Of a stretch of 64,000 nucleotides of DNA, positions 16,903 through 25,180 are shown in pieces. The notes beneath the pieces were generated by a model. The model was not told the DNA's origin and ran no database searches. It was given only the letters and a program-made list of their open reading frames with translations. The stretch is from the NCBI RefSeq assembly GCF_900102485.1, contig NZ_FNBX01000004.1, positions 1 through 64,000 on the forward strand, read 5' to 3'. Position 1 is the stretch's first letter; the number at the start of each line of letters is the position of its first letter. Origin of the DNA: Desulfovibrio legallii. GTDB lineage: Bacteria > Desulfobacterota > Desulfovibrionia > Desulfovibrionales > Desulfovibrionaceae. A program made the translations under genes and the position numbers.

Positions 16903-17861
16903 ATGCCCTGCTCCCCTTTGTGCGCGATCCGGGCTTTAAGCTCCCGCATATCGTCATTCAGCGTATGGAACTGGCCATCCCGGAGCTTGGCCCGGATGCC
17001 GCGAGATGACTCCTTGAACGGCAGGAGCAGGAACTGCGGCGAAGAAAGGCGGCGCTGGCCGTCCGAATCGTTTTCCAGGGAAAGATGAATGACCGCCAGC
17101 AGGGCGTCTGCAAGATTCTGCCGTGCGTTGTCCCCGTCCAGTTCGCGCGCCCAGTTGACCAGACGGTCCAGCGCTGTGATCACGTCCTGGCCGTGGATGG
17201 TAGCCACGACGAGCTGCCGGCTGGATCCAAGGGCGATGCGCAGGGCTTCAAAAGCAGCATGCCGCGTCCGGATCTCGCCGATGAAGATGATGTCCGGCGA
17301 GGCGTAGCGATGGGCGCGTTCTATTTCCTGAGCCAGTTCATCGTCGCTGCTTATTTCCGTCTGGAAGCAATACCCGCCGGAGCCCCAGCTGCCGGCCAGG
17401 GGGAGTTCCGCCGGATTCTCGAAGGTCACTGAATGCCCTCCGTACAGTTCAAGGCGTCTGGCCACAAAGGCGCTGGCCGTGGTCGTCTTGCCGGAGGCCT
17501 GCGCGCCGGAAAACAGCACCAGCCCTTGCCGCTGTTCTTCAGCAAGGAGCCACGAACAAAGCACACCCAACAGGCCAAGGGATTCAAAAGACGGCACGGC
17601 ATCGGCAAGACGCCGCAGAAACCAGTTCCGGCGGCCGTCAACATCATCAATCCGCGCCACGCGGTATGTGATGTCACGATGCCGGTAGCGCATGGCCATC
17701 TGCTCATGCCTGCCCAGCAGGGCAGGCAGCTCCGCCACTTCCTGAGCGCAGTCGTCCGGCACTGGTACAAGCTGCGTTCCGACTCCGGGGCAACCCTTCA
17801 GGCGCGCGGTGCCGTCTGGAAACAGCAGCAGATCGTTGAACTGCAGATCGGCCAGACTCAT
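16899..17861 (-). CDS. PilT-family secretion/retraction ATPase
   Basis: A 320-residue GspE/PilT-superfamily hexameric ATPase. Walker A is GAQASGKTTT (about 119-128), Walker B is IIFIGEIRTR (about 191-200), and VATIHGQ resembles the His box. It lacks the long N-terminal domain and tetracysteine motif of assembly ATPases, which points to a retraction-type PilT rather than a second PilQ. The start follows GAGG. The R64 pil operon has no retraction ATPase (its pilT is a transglycosylase), so this gene is unusual for a conjugative thin pilus. It starts 3 bp after the pilS stop. Confidence 0.85.
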   Translation of the reverse strand: MSLADLQFNDLLLFPDGTARLKGCPGVGTQLVPVPDDCAQEVAELPALLGRHEQMAMRYRHRDITYRVARIDDVDGRRNWFLRRLADAVPSFESLGLLGVLCSWLLAEEQRQGLVLFSGAQASGKTTTASAFVARRLELYGGHSVTFENPAELPLAGSWGSGGYCFQTEISSDDELAQEIERAHRYASPDIIFIGEIRTRHAAFEALRIALGSSRQLVVATIHGQDVITALDRLVNWARELDGDNARQNLADALLAVIHLSLENDSDGQRRLSSPQFLLLPFKESSRGIRAKLRDGQFHTLNDDMRELKARIAHKGEQGI

Positions 17862-17863
17862 AG

Positions 17864-18337
17864 TCAGCGGGCCTCATACGTTATGGTGTTGCTTGTCGTG
17901 CAGGAGGACACGATGTCCGCCACCGTATTCTCACTTCCCAGAGCATTGCCGTTGACGCTGACCGAGAGCCAGGCGTCCGTCTGAAATTTGGCCAGCTGGG
18001 TGCATTCGTCCTGAGGGATGCCCGACAGCTCGATGCTGAAACTGCCGTTGGCGTCGTTGGTGGACAGGTTGATTTCCCCGCCCCAGGGCGTTTTCAGAAC
18101 GCTGCCCTTCTGCAGATTTTTGGGCACTATCCCGGCCTTAATGGCCGTTTCGTTGTCCAGTCCGCTGTAATCGGCAGCGCCTGAAAACAACTGCTGTATC
18201 TGCATGCGCATGGTCACTATGTCCTGTTCCAGAGACACGACCTTGCTTTTGGAAAATCCGGAGTTCAGATACACGGCCGCGCCGGCGATGACGACCAGAG
18301 TAATTAACAGGCCGCCAAGCACTTCCATCATATTCAT
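17864..18337 (-). CDS. pilS: PilS-like major type IVb pilin, no leader peptide
   Basis: A 157-residue major pilin candidate. The N-terminus MNMMEVLGGLLITLVV shows Glu at residue 5 and the hydrophobic assembly helix, exactly as a mature pilin; no leader precedes it. The frame stays open upstream but contains no ATG, GTG or TTG, and GGGGA sits at the right distance for this ATG, which overlaps the pilR stop (TAATG). The globular domain holds two Cys (DECTQL and SSCTTS) that could form the usual C-terminal disulphide. Helix and Glu5 support pilin identity; the absence of a leader is odd and shared with pilV. Confidence 0.85.
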   Translation of the reverse strand: MNMMEVLGGLLITLVVIAGAAVYLNSGFSKSKVVSLEQDIVTMRMQIQQLFSGAADYSGLDNETAIKAGIVPKNLQKGSVLKTPWGGEINLSTNDANGSFSIELSGIPQDECTQLAKFQTDAWLSVSVNGNALGSENTVADIVSSCTTSNTITYEAR

Positions 18338-19404
18338 TACAGAATCCCCATCGTTTGCGTTGAAATCTGTGATTGCAGATCCATGACCGACATGGCGATC
18401 AGAACCATCTGTCCTATAATCAGCAGTAAAAATATTATATTGAGCATTCGCGCCTTGCGCTGGATTGCGGCAATGCCTTCCTGAAGCCAGTCGCGGGCAA
18501 AATCCTGAAGCTGATCCTTGAAGTGCGGCAGACCGGCAAAGACGCGGAAGTCGTCAATCAGCTCCCGGTCAGGGAAATCCAGACCGCAAAGGTACATGGC
18601 CTCGCCGATGTTTTCCCCACGCCCCACCTGGTCGTTGATGGCCAGGATCCGTTCGCGCAGGTATGGGCTGGTGTTTTCAGAGGCCAGTTGCGTATGGAGG
18701 ATGTGTGAAAGCTGCATGCCGGAACGCATCAGCGTCGCCAGCGTGAACAGCCAGACGCCCCCTACGGTCAAGCGGTACATGGACCAGGGCGGCAGCCTGT
18801 CGGCCAGCCTGCGGAGCGGTCCGGTCCAGAGCGGCAGCGTGAGCACGAGCGCGACGCAGCCGCCAGTCAGCAGAACAAGCACCAGCAGGCCGCCCCAGGA
18901 CGCCGTAAATGCGCTGACCACATACAGGCCACGCGCAAATCCGGTCCACTTGTCAGGATCGGACAACTGCGCAAGCTCCGGCATAACGTACAAGGAAACC
19001 ACGGCCAGCATGCTCGCCGCCAGAAACAGCAGGAAAAGCGGATAAGTCAGAGCGCTGGCCACCGCCCCCACGATCTTGCGCCGGGCATCCAGCAATTCGG
19101 CCGCCATGAGCAGACCATCCTGCAGCTTGCCGGCCTTCTGGCCGGAGGCGATCAGCATAATCTCTTCCGGCGAGGCAAATCCGGTCAAGGCTGTGCCCAG
19201 GTTGTGGCCATTGCTGATGTGTTCCAAAATGCGGCCGAAGATTCCGGCCAGGGTCGGATTGCGGCGCTGCGCCTGGTCACGCAAACTGCGCAGGCTGTCC
19301 TTGAGCGGCTGACCGTAACGCGCCTGCATGGCCAGTTTTTTCCAGGTTCTTACACGCATGGGCGCGTTGAAGGACAGGCGGGCTATGCTTTCCTGAATAT
19401 TCAT
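18337..19404 (-). CDS. pilR: PilR, GspF-type pilus platform protein
   Basis: A 355-residue inner-membrane platform protein of the GspF/PilC family that couples the assembly ATPase to the pilin pool. Two GspF halves are visible, each ending in hydrophobic helices (about 150-175, 205-235 and 325-350), with GQKAGKLQDGL and GENIGEAMYL marking the repeated motif. I start at 19404 (MNIQESIARL), immediately after the pilQ stop; the 39 codons of open frame above it lie inside pilQ and look like antisense noise. Position after pilQ matches R64. Confidence 0.9.
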   Translation of the reverse strand: MNIQESIARLSFNAPMRVRTWKKLAMQARYGQPLKDSLRSLRDQAQRRNPTLAGIFGRILEHISNGHNLGTALTGFASPEEIMLIASGQKAGKLQDGLLMAAELLDARRKIVGAVASALTYPLFLLFLAASMLAVVSLYVMPELAQLSDPDKWTGFARGLYVVSAFTASWGGLLVLVLLTGGCVALVLTLPLWTGPLRRLADRLPPWSMYRLTVGGVWLFTLATLMRSGMQLSHILHTQLASENTSPYLRERILAINDQVGRGENIGEAMYLCGLDFPDRELIDDFRVFAGLPHFKDQLQDFARDWLQEGIAAIQRKARMLNIIFLLLIIGQMVLIAMSVMDLQSQISTQTMGIL

Positions 19405-19405
19405 A

Positions 19406-21031
19406 TTACGCCGTCCTGGACTGGTCGAAAAACTTGTTGAACGTCCAGGGTACACCCAGGCGGCTTTCCGCCCGGACAGGATCCACAAGACCCTGGCGGA
19501 CGTGCTGCAGGGCGTGCTCAATGTAGGTCATGCCGCCCTTTTCTCGCCATGCGGCGTGGGCTTCCGTCAGCCGGCCGGCGCGCAGCAGGCCCAGGATGTC
19601 CATGTCCAGCACAATGACTTCCGCGGCTACGGTCTGGTTCATTAGGCCGGAAAGGCAGTGGGGGCAGCCCTCATAGTTCTGGACAAAAATGCCCTCATGC
19701 GTGGAATCGCCCTCAATCTCTTCCAGCTCCATGACGCGCGAAAGGCGCTGGTACACGTCTTCAGGGATATGCATGCCGCGCGCTGCGCGGCTGATCTCTC
19801 GCCAGGGAATTTTGCAGTGCGGGCAGAGTTTCGGGATGAGACGCTGATATTCCAGGCCGGCCAGCACGTTGGGATCGCAGAGCACGTCCAGAGGATCCCT
19901 GTAGCCCGCAGACCGCAGAAGCGATTCAAAGCGGGTCACGATGCCGAAACCGTTGTTGGCATGCAGCGTCGCCCAGACGGACTGCCCGGTCAGCGCGGCG
20001 TCGATGGCCGCCACAGCCGCTTCCGGGTAACGGATCTCGCCGATCATGAACACGTCCGAATCTGAGCGCATGCCTCCGGCGATGGCATTGATGTAGGCAG
20101 CCGCACGACGAGCGCGGTCATAATCGCCTTCTGCCTTGGTCGTTACCTTGATCTGGTTCACGTCGCGCATGTAAAATTCCGGCGGATCCTCCACGCTGTG
20201 GTAGGCTTTTTCAGGCGCAGTTTCTGTCTGCGCCTCCATGGTGTGTTTCAGAACGGTGGATTTGCCGTGCCCTGTGGGACCGGAAATCACTGTCAGGCCT
20301 GTCCGCTTGGTCAGAAAATCCATGTCCCGGCACTGGCTCTGCGCGAAGCCCAGGGCCGTAAGCCGCTCTTCAAGGGTGCCGGTGGCTCTGGTGGAGTCAT
20401 ACAGAAGGCGCAGAGCCATGAACGTGCCTGTGCCGCTTTCGGCGTGAGCGCATTCGATGGGTTCGGTATGAATGCGCACAGAGTGCACGCCTTCCGGCAG
20501 GTAGTCCCGCTTGACGATGCGGCCGTCCTGACGCTCTATGGCGTTGAACGAAGGCGAGTCTGCGGACTGGCCGAGGATGCCGTAGATTGTGGAGATCATC
20601 TGCCGCCCGGTCTCCGCCTCCATCTGCGAATCCTCACGCAGGAGGCCCAGCACGCGGAATTTGATGCGAGTATATGTGCCGGTGTCCACAATATGGATGT
20701 CGGATGCCCCGGCCTTATGGGCGCGGGCAATCAGATCTATGGCCATCTGCTGGATTTCGTTCTGCCCTCTGGCGCGACGCACGGCGAATTTAGCGTAACT
20801 TCGTTCAAATTCACTGGGCTTGTGAAACTCCAGCTTGGCTATGCCCCGTCTGCGCAGGCGGGACACCAGAGCCACCATGTTCAGATCGCCCTTCAGGTCT
20901 GCGGAAATGTGCAGCACGCCGTCGATCAGGGCTACCTTGCCGCGCACTTTTTCCGAAACCTGCTCAAAATCGTCGAAGAACAGAGCCTCGGGAGCGCTGT
21001 TGGCCGCGCGGTTCCTTGCATTGTCATTCAT
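19406..21031 (-). CDS. pilQ: PilQ, GspE-type pilus assembly ATPase
   Basis: A 541-residue cytoplasmic ATPase driving pilin polymerisation. Walker A is GPTGHGKST (about 251-259), the Asp box lies near ASDIHIVDTG, Walker B is VFMIGEIRYP, and ATLHANNG is the His box. Two CPHC motifs (one in LIPKLCPHCK, one in EGCPHCLSG) form the zinc-binding tetracysteine of assembly ATPases. I start at the ATG at 21031, preceded by AGGGAC; an in-frame TTG lies at 21049. The N-terminal region is shorter than in PilB, as in R64 PilQ. Confidence 0.92.
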   Translation of the reverse strand: MNDNARNRAANSAPEALFFDDFEQVSEKVRGKVALIDGVLHISADLKGDLNMVALVSRLRRRGIAKLEFHKPSEFERSYAKFAVRRARGQNEIQQMAIDLIARAHKAGASDIHIVDTGTYTRIKFRVLGLLREDSQMEAETGRQMISTIYGILGQSADSPSFNAIERQDGRIVKRDYLPEGVHSVRIHTEPIECAHAESGTGTFMALRLLYDSTRATGTLEERLTALGFAQSQCRDMDFLTKRTGLTVISGPTGHGKSTVLKHTMEAQTETAPEKAYHSVEDPPEFYMRDVNQIKVTTKAEGDYDRARRAAAYINAIAGGMRSDSDVFMIGEIRYPEAAVAAIDAALTGQSVWATLHANNGFGIVTRFESLLRSAGYRDPLDVLCDPNVLAGLEYQRLIPKLCPHCKIPWREISRAARGMHIPEDVYQRLSRVMELEEIEGDSTHEGIFVQNYEGCPHCLSGLMNQTVAAEVIVLDMDILGLLRAGRLTEAHAAWREKGGMTYIEHALQHVRQGLVDPVRAESRLGVPWTFNKFFDQSRTA

Positions 21032-21041
21032 AATGGAGTCC

Positions 21042-21656
21042 CTACTCAAAAGGCAAAGAGCTGATTTTTCCGCCCCGGCGGACAGTTACCCCGTGCCGGG
21101 ATATGCTCGTCACTACGGCGTCGCCCAGACGGGATCCGGGACGCACAACGACCTGGCCGCTGCCGGTGCGCACCGTGGCTGAAAGCTGCCCGCCCACTCC
21201 CTGGACGGACACCACGCGCAGTCCCCCGCCGGACCGGCGTTCAACGGCGGCAGGCGCTGGCGAAGACGCCGCAGGCGGCGTCAGGGCCGGCAAAGACAAC
21301 GGCACAGCCGGCGCGCGCAATGCCTCCTCTTTTTCCTTGCGCAGCTTTGCAATGCTGGCCTCAAGCCTCAGCTCCTGTTCTTGAGCCTGCAGTTCCGTGA
21401 TCCTGCCCAGGCGGCCGGCGACGGCCTGAGCAATAGTGTTCGAGACTGGAACCGCGTCAGGAATTCTGCCGGCATCCTTCTTCCCGCTCGCCGCTTGCGG
21501 CGCGGATTTCTTTTGAACGGGCGCGGCGACCGCAACAGACGGCGGCGTGGGCGAAGACGAGAACCGTCTTGCCGCCAGCAGCCCGGCAAAAGCCAGGGAC
21601 AGAGCCAGCAAAACACCCCAGATGATTTTTGCTCTTTTGGTAACCCGCATAACCAT
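21042..21656 (-). CDS. pilP: PilP-like pilus biogenesis protein
   Basis: About 204 residues. A membrane anchor (IIWGVLLALSLAFAGLL) is followed by a Pro/Ala-rich linker, a helical Glu/Lys-rich segment (ELQAQEQELRLEASIAKLRKEKEE) and a C-terminal beta domain with GLRVVSVQGVGGQL and VVVRPGSRLGDAVV, the PilP homology region that links the secretin to the inner membrane complex. Start chosen at 21656; an ATG two codons downstream (21650) has GAGG better spaced. It overlaps the end of pilO by a few bases. Confidence 0.82.
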   Translation of the reverse strand: MVMRVTKRAKIIWGVLLALSLAFAGLLAARRFSSSPTPPSVAVAAPVQKKSAPQAASGKKDAGRIPDAVPVSNTIAQAVAGRLGRITELQAQEQELRLEASIAKLRKEKEEALRAPAVPLSLPALTPPAASSPAPAAVERRSGGGLRVVSVQGVGGQLSATVRTGSGQVVVRPGSRLGDAVVTSISRHGVTVRRGGKISSLPFE

Positions 21657-21658
21657 CC

Positions 21659-22924
21659 TCACTTTTCCTTGACGTAAACAGCGCCGTAGAGCGACCATGT
21701 GCCGTCCTTGACCCGGATCTGCTCCAGCGTCAGGCCCGGCAAAGCAGACAGCGCGCGCCAAAGCTCTTCCTGCAACAAAGAACCGGGAACGGCTTCAAGT
21801 ATCCACTCTCCCTTGATCCAGGGGGCCGTCAGCTGCACCCTTTCAATGCTGCGGGTTTCCGGCTTCCTGAACGTCAGGCGCAGCCGTGAGCCTGCCTGTT
21901 GGGTGATTTCGTACAAATGTCGTGTCACGCCTTCGCGTGTCAGCAGATCGGGATAGTGTTGCCCCGTGCGCGGGGTACGGCCAGAGGCAAGCGTCAGCCG
22001 GGATACGGCCACTTGCGGCGTTTTCAGGGATGCATGCGACGGCAGCAGCAAAAATGAGGCCTGAGGTTTGTGAGCCCAGACGATGCTCATGGCCCTGCCT
22101 GAGCATGAAGCCTCGGAAAGCTGCCAACCGTTGACTACCGTAGGCTGAGCCAGTAACGCTTCCATGCAGGGCACAGCCACGTCCATAGCCAGCGGCGCGT
22201 CGGTCCATGTCTGGTCAAAATGATTTTCAGGATGGGCCAGCAGTTCCAAGCGGCGCTGTTCCTTGTCTAATCTGGCCAACCGCGCAGCCTCCAGCGAAGC
22301 CTGCTCAGCCTGGCGGTCCAGCCATGCGTCGATGGTCAGGCCGATGCCGAGCAGCAGACCCAGACCGGCCGCCCCCAACAGGACGGCTGGCGAGACGCGC
22401 CTGGAAGTCCCTTCAAGCGGTTCAAGGCAGCCGCGACGGCGCAGCGCTGCGCCCACGCCGACGTGCAGCAGAGGCTCCAGCCAGGCGAGGCTCCGCACCG
22501 GATCGTCAAATGTAACAACCTCGGCGATGCTGTTGTCCAGGAGCTCATTCAGGCTCTTCAGCTCCTGTGCTGCCTCCTGTCGCGTTGCATACACGGCGTC
22601 GCCCTGGCCCACGTTCTGACCGTTCTGACGGCCGATAACCCACCAGAAGGCCTCCCCCTGCACGTCTGTCAGGGCAAACAAGCCAAGAAAAGACGGAGGA
22701 AGCGAGATAAAGGCCGCCAGCGAACGGGCCTTTGTCCAGTCTTCCGGACGCCCGCCGCTCGCGCCGAACCCATATAAACGGCGCTGGACGGCAAGCATGT
22801 CGAATGACGCATCAATTTTTCTCGCCAATTCCAGGAGCTGAGGACGAGAGAGCTTTTCCATCCTGGTAGAAGACCAGTCCAGACCCACGGCCCAGGGACG
22901 CTTGTTGATGATGACCATACGCAT
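21659..22924 (-). CDS. pilO: PilO-like pilin accessory protein
   Basis: A roughly 421-residue protein of the conjugative PilO family, distinct from the small PilO of type IVa pili. A soluble N-terminal half (WAVGLDWSS and FWWVIGRQNGQ motifs) precedes a transmembrane segment near residues 185-205 (VLLGAAGLGLLLGIGL) and a periplasmic C-terminal half. It probably joins PilN, PilP and PilR. I start at 22924 (MRMVIINKRP), with GAGG 10 bp upstream. It starts 4 bp after the pilN stop. Confidence 0.82.
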   Translation of the reverse strand: MRMVIINKRPWAVGLDWSSTRMEKLSRPQLLELARKIDASFDMLAVQRRLYGFGASGGRPEDWTKARSLAAFISLPPSFLGLFALTDVQGEAFWWVIGRQNGQNVGQGDAVYATRQEAAQELKSLNELLDNSIAEVVTFDDPVRSLAWLEPLLHVGVGAALRRRGCLEPLEGTSRRVSPAVLLGAAGLGLLLGIGLTIDAWLDRQAEQASLEAARLARLDKEQRRLELLAHPENHFDQTWTDAPLAMDVAVPCMEALLAQPTVVNGWQLSEASCSGRAMSIVWAHKPQASFLLLPSHASLKTPQVAVSRLTLASGRTPRTGQHYPDLLTREGVTRHLYEITQQAGSRLRLTFRKPETRSIERVQLTAPWIKGEWILEAVPGSLLQEELWRALSALPGLTLEQIRVKDGTWSLYGAVYVKEK

Positions 22925-22928
22925 GACA

Positions 22929-24506
22929 TTAATCCTCAGTCCCGCCACCAGCGGATTCCACTTCGATGGTTATGACCAGCAGCGTTCTTGCGTACTTTGC
23001 CCCACTGCCGAAATTGAGCAGGCCCAGGCTCTTAGACAGCTTCTGTGTCTGGTCCTGAAATCCGGCCAGCACCAACGTCTGCCCCATCTGCATGGTAGAC
23101 CGCTGGCTGAAGGCGCGGGTGGACGTTTTGGGCAGCTGAATCGTCAGGTCATTGGTCGAATATTCGCTCAGCTCGTCCAGGCTGGAAAGGTTGATGCTGT
23201 ACTGGAGCAGTACACGCCGCCGGTCCAGGATGTGCGGTATGACCGTCATGGCAAAACCAGTGGTCACTTCGCCAGGGGTGATCTCCGTAGTCTGACCGTA
23301 ATCGGACTGGGACGTGGACGAGCCCGCGATATAGTTGATGCGCTGGATGGCCTGGATGGGCACGGGCTGGTTTGAGAGAATCAGTCCGCCGCCTGATGTG
23401 ACCTGGGTGGCGTTGCCCCAATCTTTCAAGGCCTTCAGTACGCCCGTGGAGTTCTTCAGCTTGCCGGAAACCACGGTCGCCGTGGCCGTGCCCGCGCCCC
23501 CCAGTGCCGAGAGGCTGCCGGCAGCCACAGAAATGGCGTCATTGGCGAAGAGAACCTGCAAGTCCAGGCCCGCCTCGTTTTCATCCGTGACTTCCAGCGC
23601 CCACACATGCGCCGTCAACGCCACCTGCCGCGACAGGCGTTTATTAATTTCCGCCACATATCCGCCGACTTGGCGGACATTTTCAGCACGGTCCCGAACA
23701 GTGATTGTGCCGGCAGCCTGGTTGCCCACCACACTGCCTTCCGGAGAGAGCAGGGCTTTGACGGCTTTTTCCATATCTGCCCAGATATCAAAGGCATATT
23801 GGGTGGTATTGGATTGCGCCGTCTGACTGGAAGTGTCGGAAGTAGCCACTGTTTGATTGACATTAGAGCCGCCGATGCTGGAGCGCGTGGTTTCCTTTGA
23901 TTTATTGGTGATATTGTCCTTGTATTCGCGCTTGCCCGGTGCGCCCAGAATTGTGAATGTCCGAACCGTCAGACGGGAAAAGACAACGCTGTTCGTCCTG
24001 GAGTCATAATCCCAGCCATAACCGGAAGCGATGGACACATGGTCCAGCAGGCCGCGCAAGGTACCGTCATACGAAATATTCAATACCCGCGACGTGCCGG
24101 AACCGGGCACATTCAGCAGGTCCGGAAGATCCAGGCCGGTGTCGCTCTTCCCTTTTTTCTGGCTATCCGCGCCTCCCAAGGGCGCGGGGTCTACGCCCAC
24201 CTGAACGGTCATAGGCGTCAGATCCGCAATGGTTGCGGCAATGTCCGCCAAGGTGCCACGCTTACGCAGCGTCACATGGGTATTGAGCGCCGCCTGGGAT
24301 TGCTCGTCCGCCCGGATGGGCACGGCCTTCACGCCCACGTAGGGTTCGGCAACCACGTCCACCGCCCTGGAGCGCGAAAGCGTGGTAAAGTCCCGGCCCT
24401 TGGATTCTATGAGTTCCTGGTCCGGCGCGCCTTTATGAGCACAGCCGAAAAAAAGCGCTCCAAGAAGAAAAAGGGTTGTCTGCGCGGATATATTGAAAAA
24501 TTTCAT
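22929..24506 (-). CDS. pilN: PilN, outer-membrane lipoprotein secretin
   Basis: A 525-residue secretin of the PilN/BfpB type that forms the outer-membrane pore for the pilus. The N-terminus (MKFFNISAQT) carries a lipoprotein signal ending FFGC near residue 22. N-domain repeats (GTLADIAATIADLTPM, and TLRGLLDHV with GYGWDYDS) precede the C-terminal secretin beta domain with TEITPGEVTTGFAMTVIPHI and the terminal ILDRRRVLLQYSINLS. Start at 24506, after a weak GGGGTG. Upstream lies the divergent higBA promoter region, so pilN may be separated from pilL by the toxin module. Confidence 0.9.
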   Translation of the reverse strand: MKFFNISAQTTLFLLGALFFGCAHKGAPDQELIESKGRDFTTLSRSRAVDVVAEPYVGVKAVPIRADEQSQAALNTHVTLRKRGTLADIAATIADLTPMTVQVGVDPAPLGGADSQKKGKSDTGLDLPDLLNVPGSGTSRVLNISYDGTLRGLLDHVSIASGYGWDYDSRTNSVVFSRLTVRTFTILGAPGKREYKDNITNKSKETTRSSIGGSNVNQTVATSDTSSQTAQSNTTQYAFDIWADMEKAVKALLSPEGSVVGNQAAGTITVRDRAENVRQVGGYVAEINKRLSRQVALTAHVWALEVTDENEAGLDLQVLFANDAISVAAGSLSALGGAGTATATVVSGKLKNSTGVLKALKDWGNATQVTSGGGLILSNQPVPIQAIQRINYIAGSSTSQSDYGQTTEITPGEVTTGFAMTVIPHILDRRRVLLQYSINLSSLDELSEYSTNDLTIQLPKTSTRAFSQRSTMQMGQTLVLAGFQDQTQKLSKSLGLLNFGSGAKYARTLLVITIEVESAGGGTED

Positions 24507-24531
24507 ACCGCACCCCGGATTATACGCTTGC

Positions 24532-24554
24532 AGTAACATCTTTTTAGTGTTACT
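24532..24554. promoter_or_regulatory. perfect inverted repeat, candidate HigA operator
   Basis: AGTAACA (24532-24538) and TGTTACT (24548-24554) are a perfect 7-bp inverted repeat, 9 bp apart, ending 8 bp before the higB ATG. HigA-type antitoxins usually bind such repeats at their own promoter. It also lies just upstream of pilN, so it could affect both directions. Confidence 0.5.
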
Positions 24555-24562
24555 TTTTCATC

Positions 24563-24844
24563 ATGATATTGAGCTTCAGGGACAGCCGCGCCGAGCTTTT
24601 GTTTCAGGGGGTTCGCATTCCCGGCCTGCCGCCGGACATCCAGCGCGCCGCCATGCGCAAGCTGAAAGTCCTGCACAGCGCCGTTTCTCTCAACGACCTG
24701 CGCGTCCCTCCCGGAAACCGTCTGGAAGCGCTTAAAGGGAACCGGGCCGGACAGCACAGCATCCGCATCAACGGCCAATGGCGGATATGCTTCGTCTGGA
24801 AAGACGGAAACGCTCATTCTGTTGCAATTGTTGACTATCACTAG
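24563..24844 (+). CDS. higB: HigB-like toxin (RelE superfamily)
   Basis: A 93-residue toxin of the HigB/RelE-like group, expected to be a ribosome-dependent mRNA interferase. The conserved pattern PPDIQRAAMRKLKVL, then LNDLRVPPGNRLEALKGNRAGQHSIR and a WRICFVW strand near the C-terminus, is typical. It lies on the plus strand inside an otherwise minus-strand transfer operon, with its antitoxin gene 9 bp downstream, the toxin-first order characteristic of higBA. Confidence 0.92.
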   Translation: MILSFRDSRAELLFQGVRIPGLPPDIQRAAMRKLKVLHSAVSLNDLRVPPGNRLEALKGNRAGQHSIRINGQWRICFVWKDGNAHSVAIVDYH

Positions 24845-24853
24845 GAGAACGCC

Positions 24854-25180
24854 ATGAGTGACCGCATGCCGCCCGTACATCCGGGTGAAATTCTGCAGGA
24901 GGAGTTTCTGAAGCCCATGGGCATAAGCCAGACCCGCCTTGCGCTGGACACCGGCATGCCGCAGAGCCGCATTCAGAGCATTGTTGCCGGCAAGCGCGGC
25001 ATCTCCGCCGACACTGCGGTGCGTCTTGCCGCCTACTTCGGCAACAGTGCGGAGTTCTGGCTCAACTGCCAGGTATCCTATGAGCTTGACGTGGTGGCAT
25101 ATTCCGGCAAGCGCGATGAAATCCTGTCTCGTGTGCATCCGCATCATCCCGTCCTTGCTAATGTTCCGACACTTCCATGA
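24854..25180 (+). CDS. higA: HigA-like antitoxin (Xre family)
   Basis: A 108-residue antitoxin starting with the diagnostic PPVHPGEIL, followed by an Xre-type helix-turn-helix (ISQTRLALDTGM then SRIQSIVAGKRGISADTA). It should neutralise HigB and repress the operon through the inverted repeat upstream. TAGGAG lies 7 bp before the ATG. Its last 23 bp overlap the convergent 3' end of pilL, so the module is tightly inserted between pilL and pilN. Confidence 0.93.
   Translation: MSDRMPPVHPGEILQEEFLKPMGISQTRLALDTGMPQSRIQSIVAGKRGISADTAVRLAAYFGNSAEFWLNCQVSYELDVVAYSGKRDEILSRVHPHHPVLANVPTLP

Noticed and set aside
24503..25147. A 214-codon minus-strand open frame between pilL and pilN
   Set aside because: It is antisense to higBA, whose products match known families, and its product has no recognisable features.
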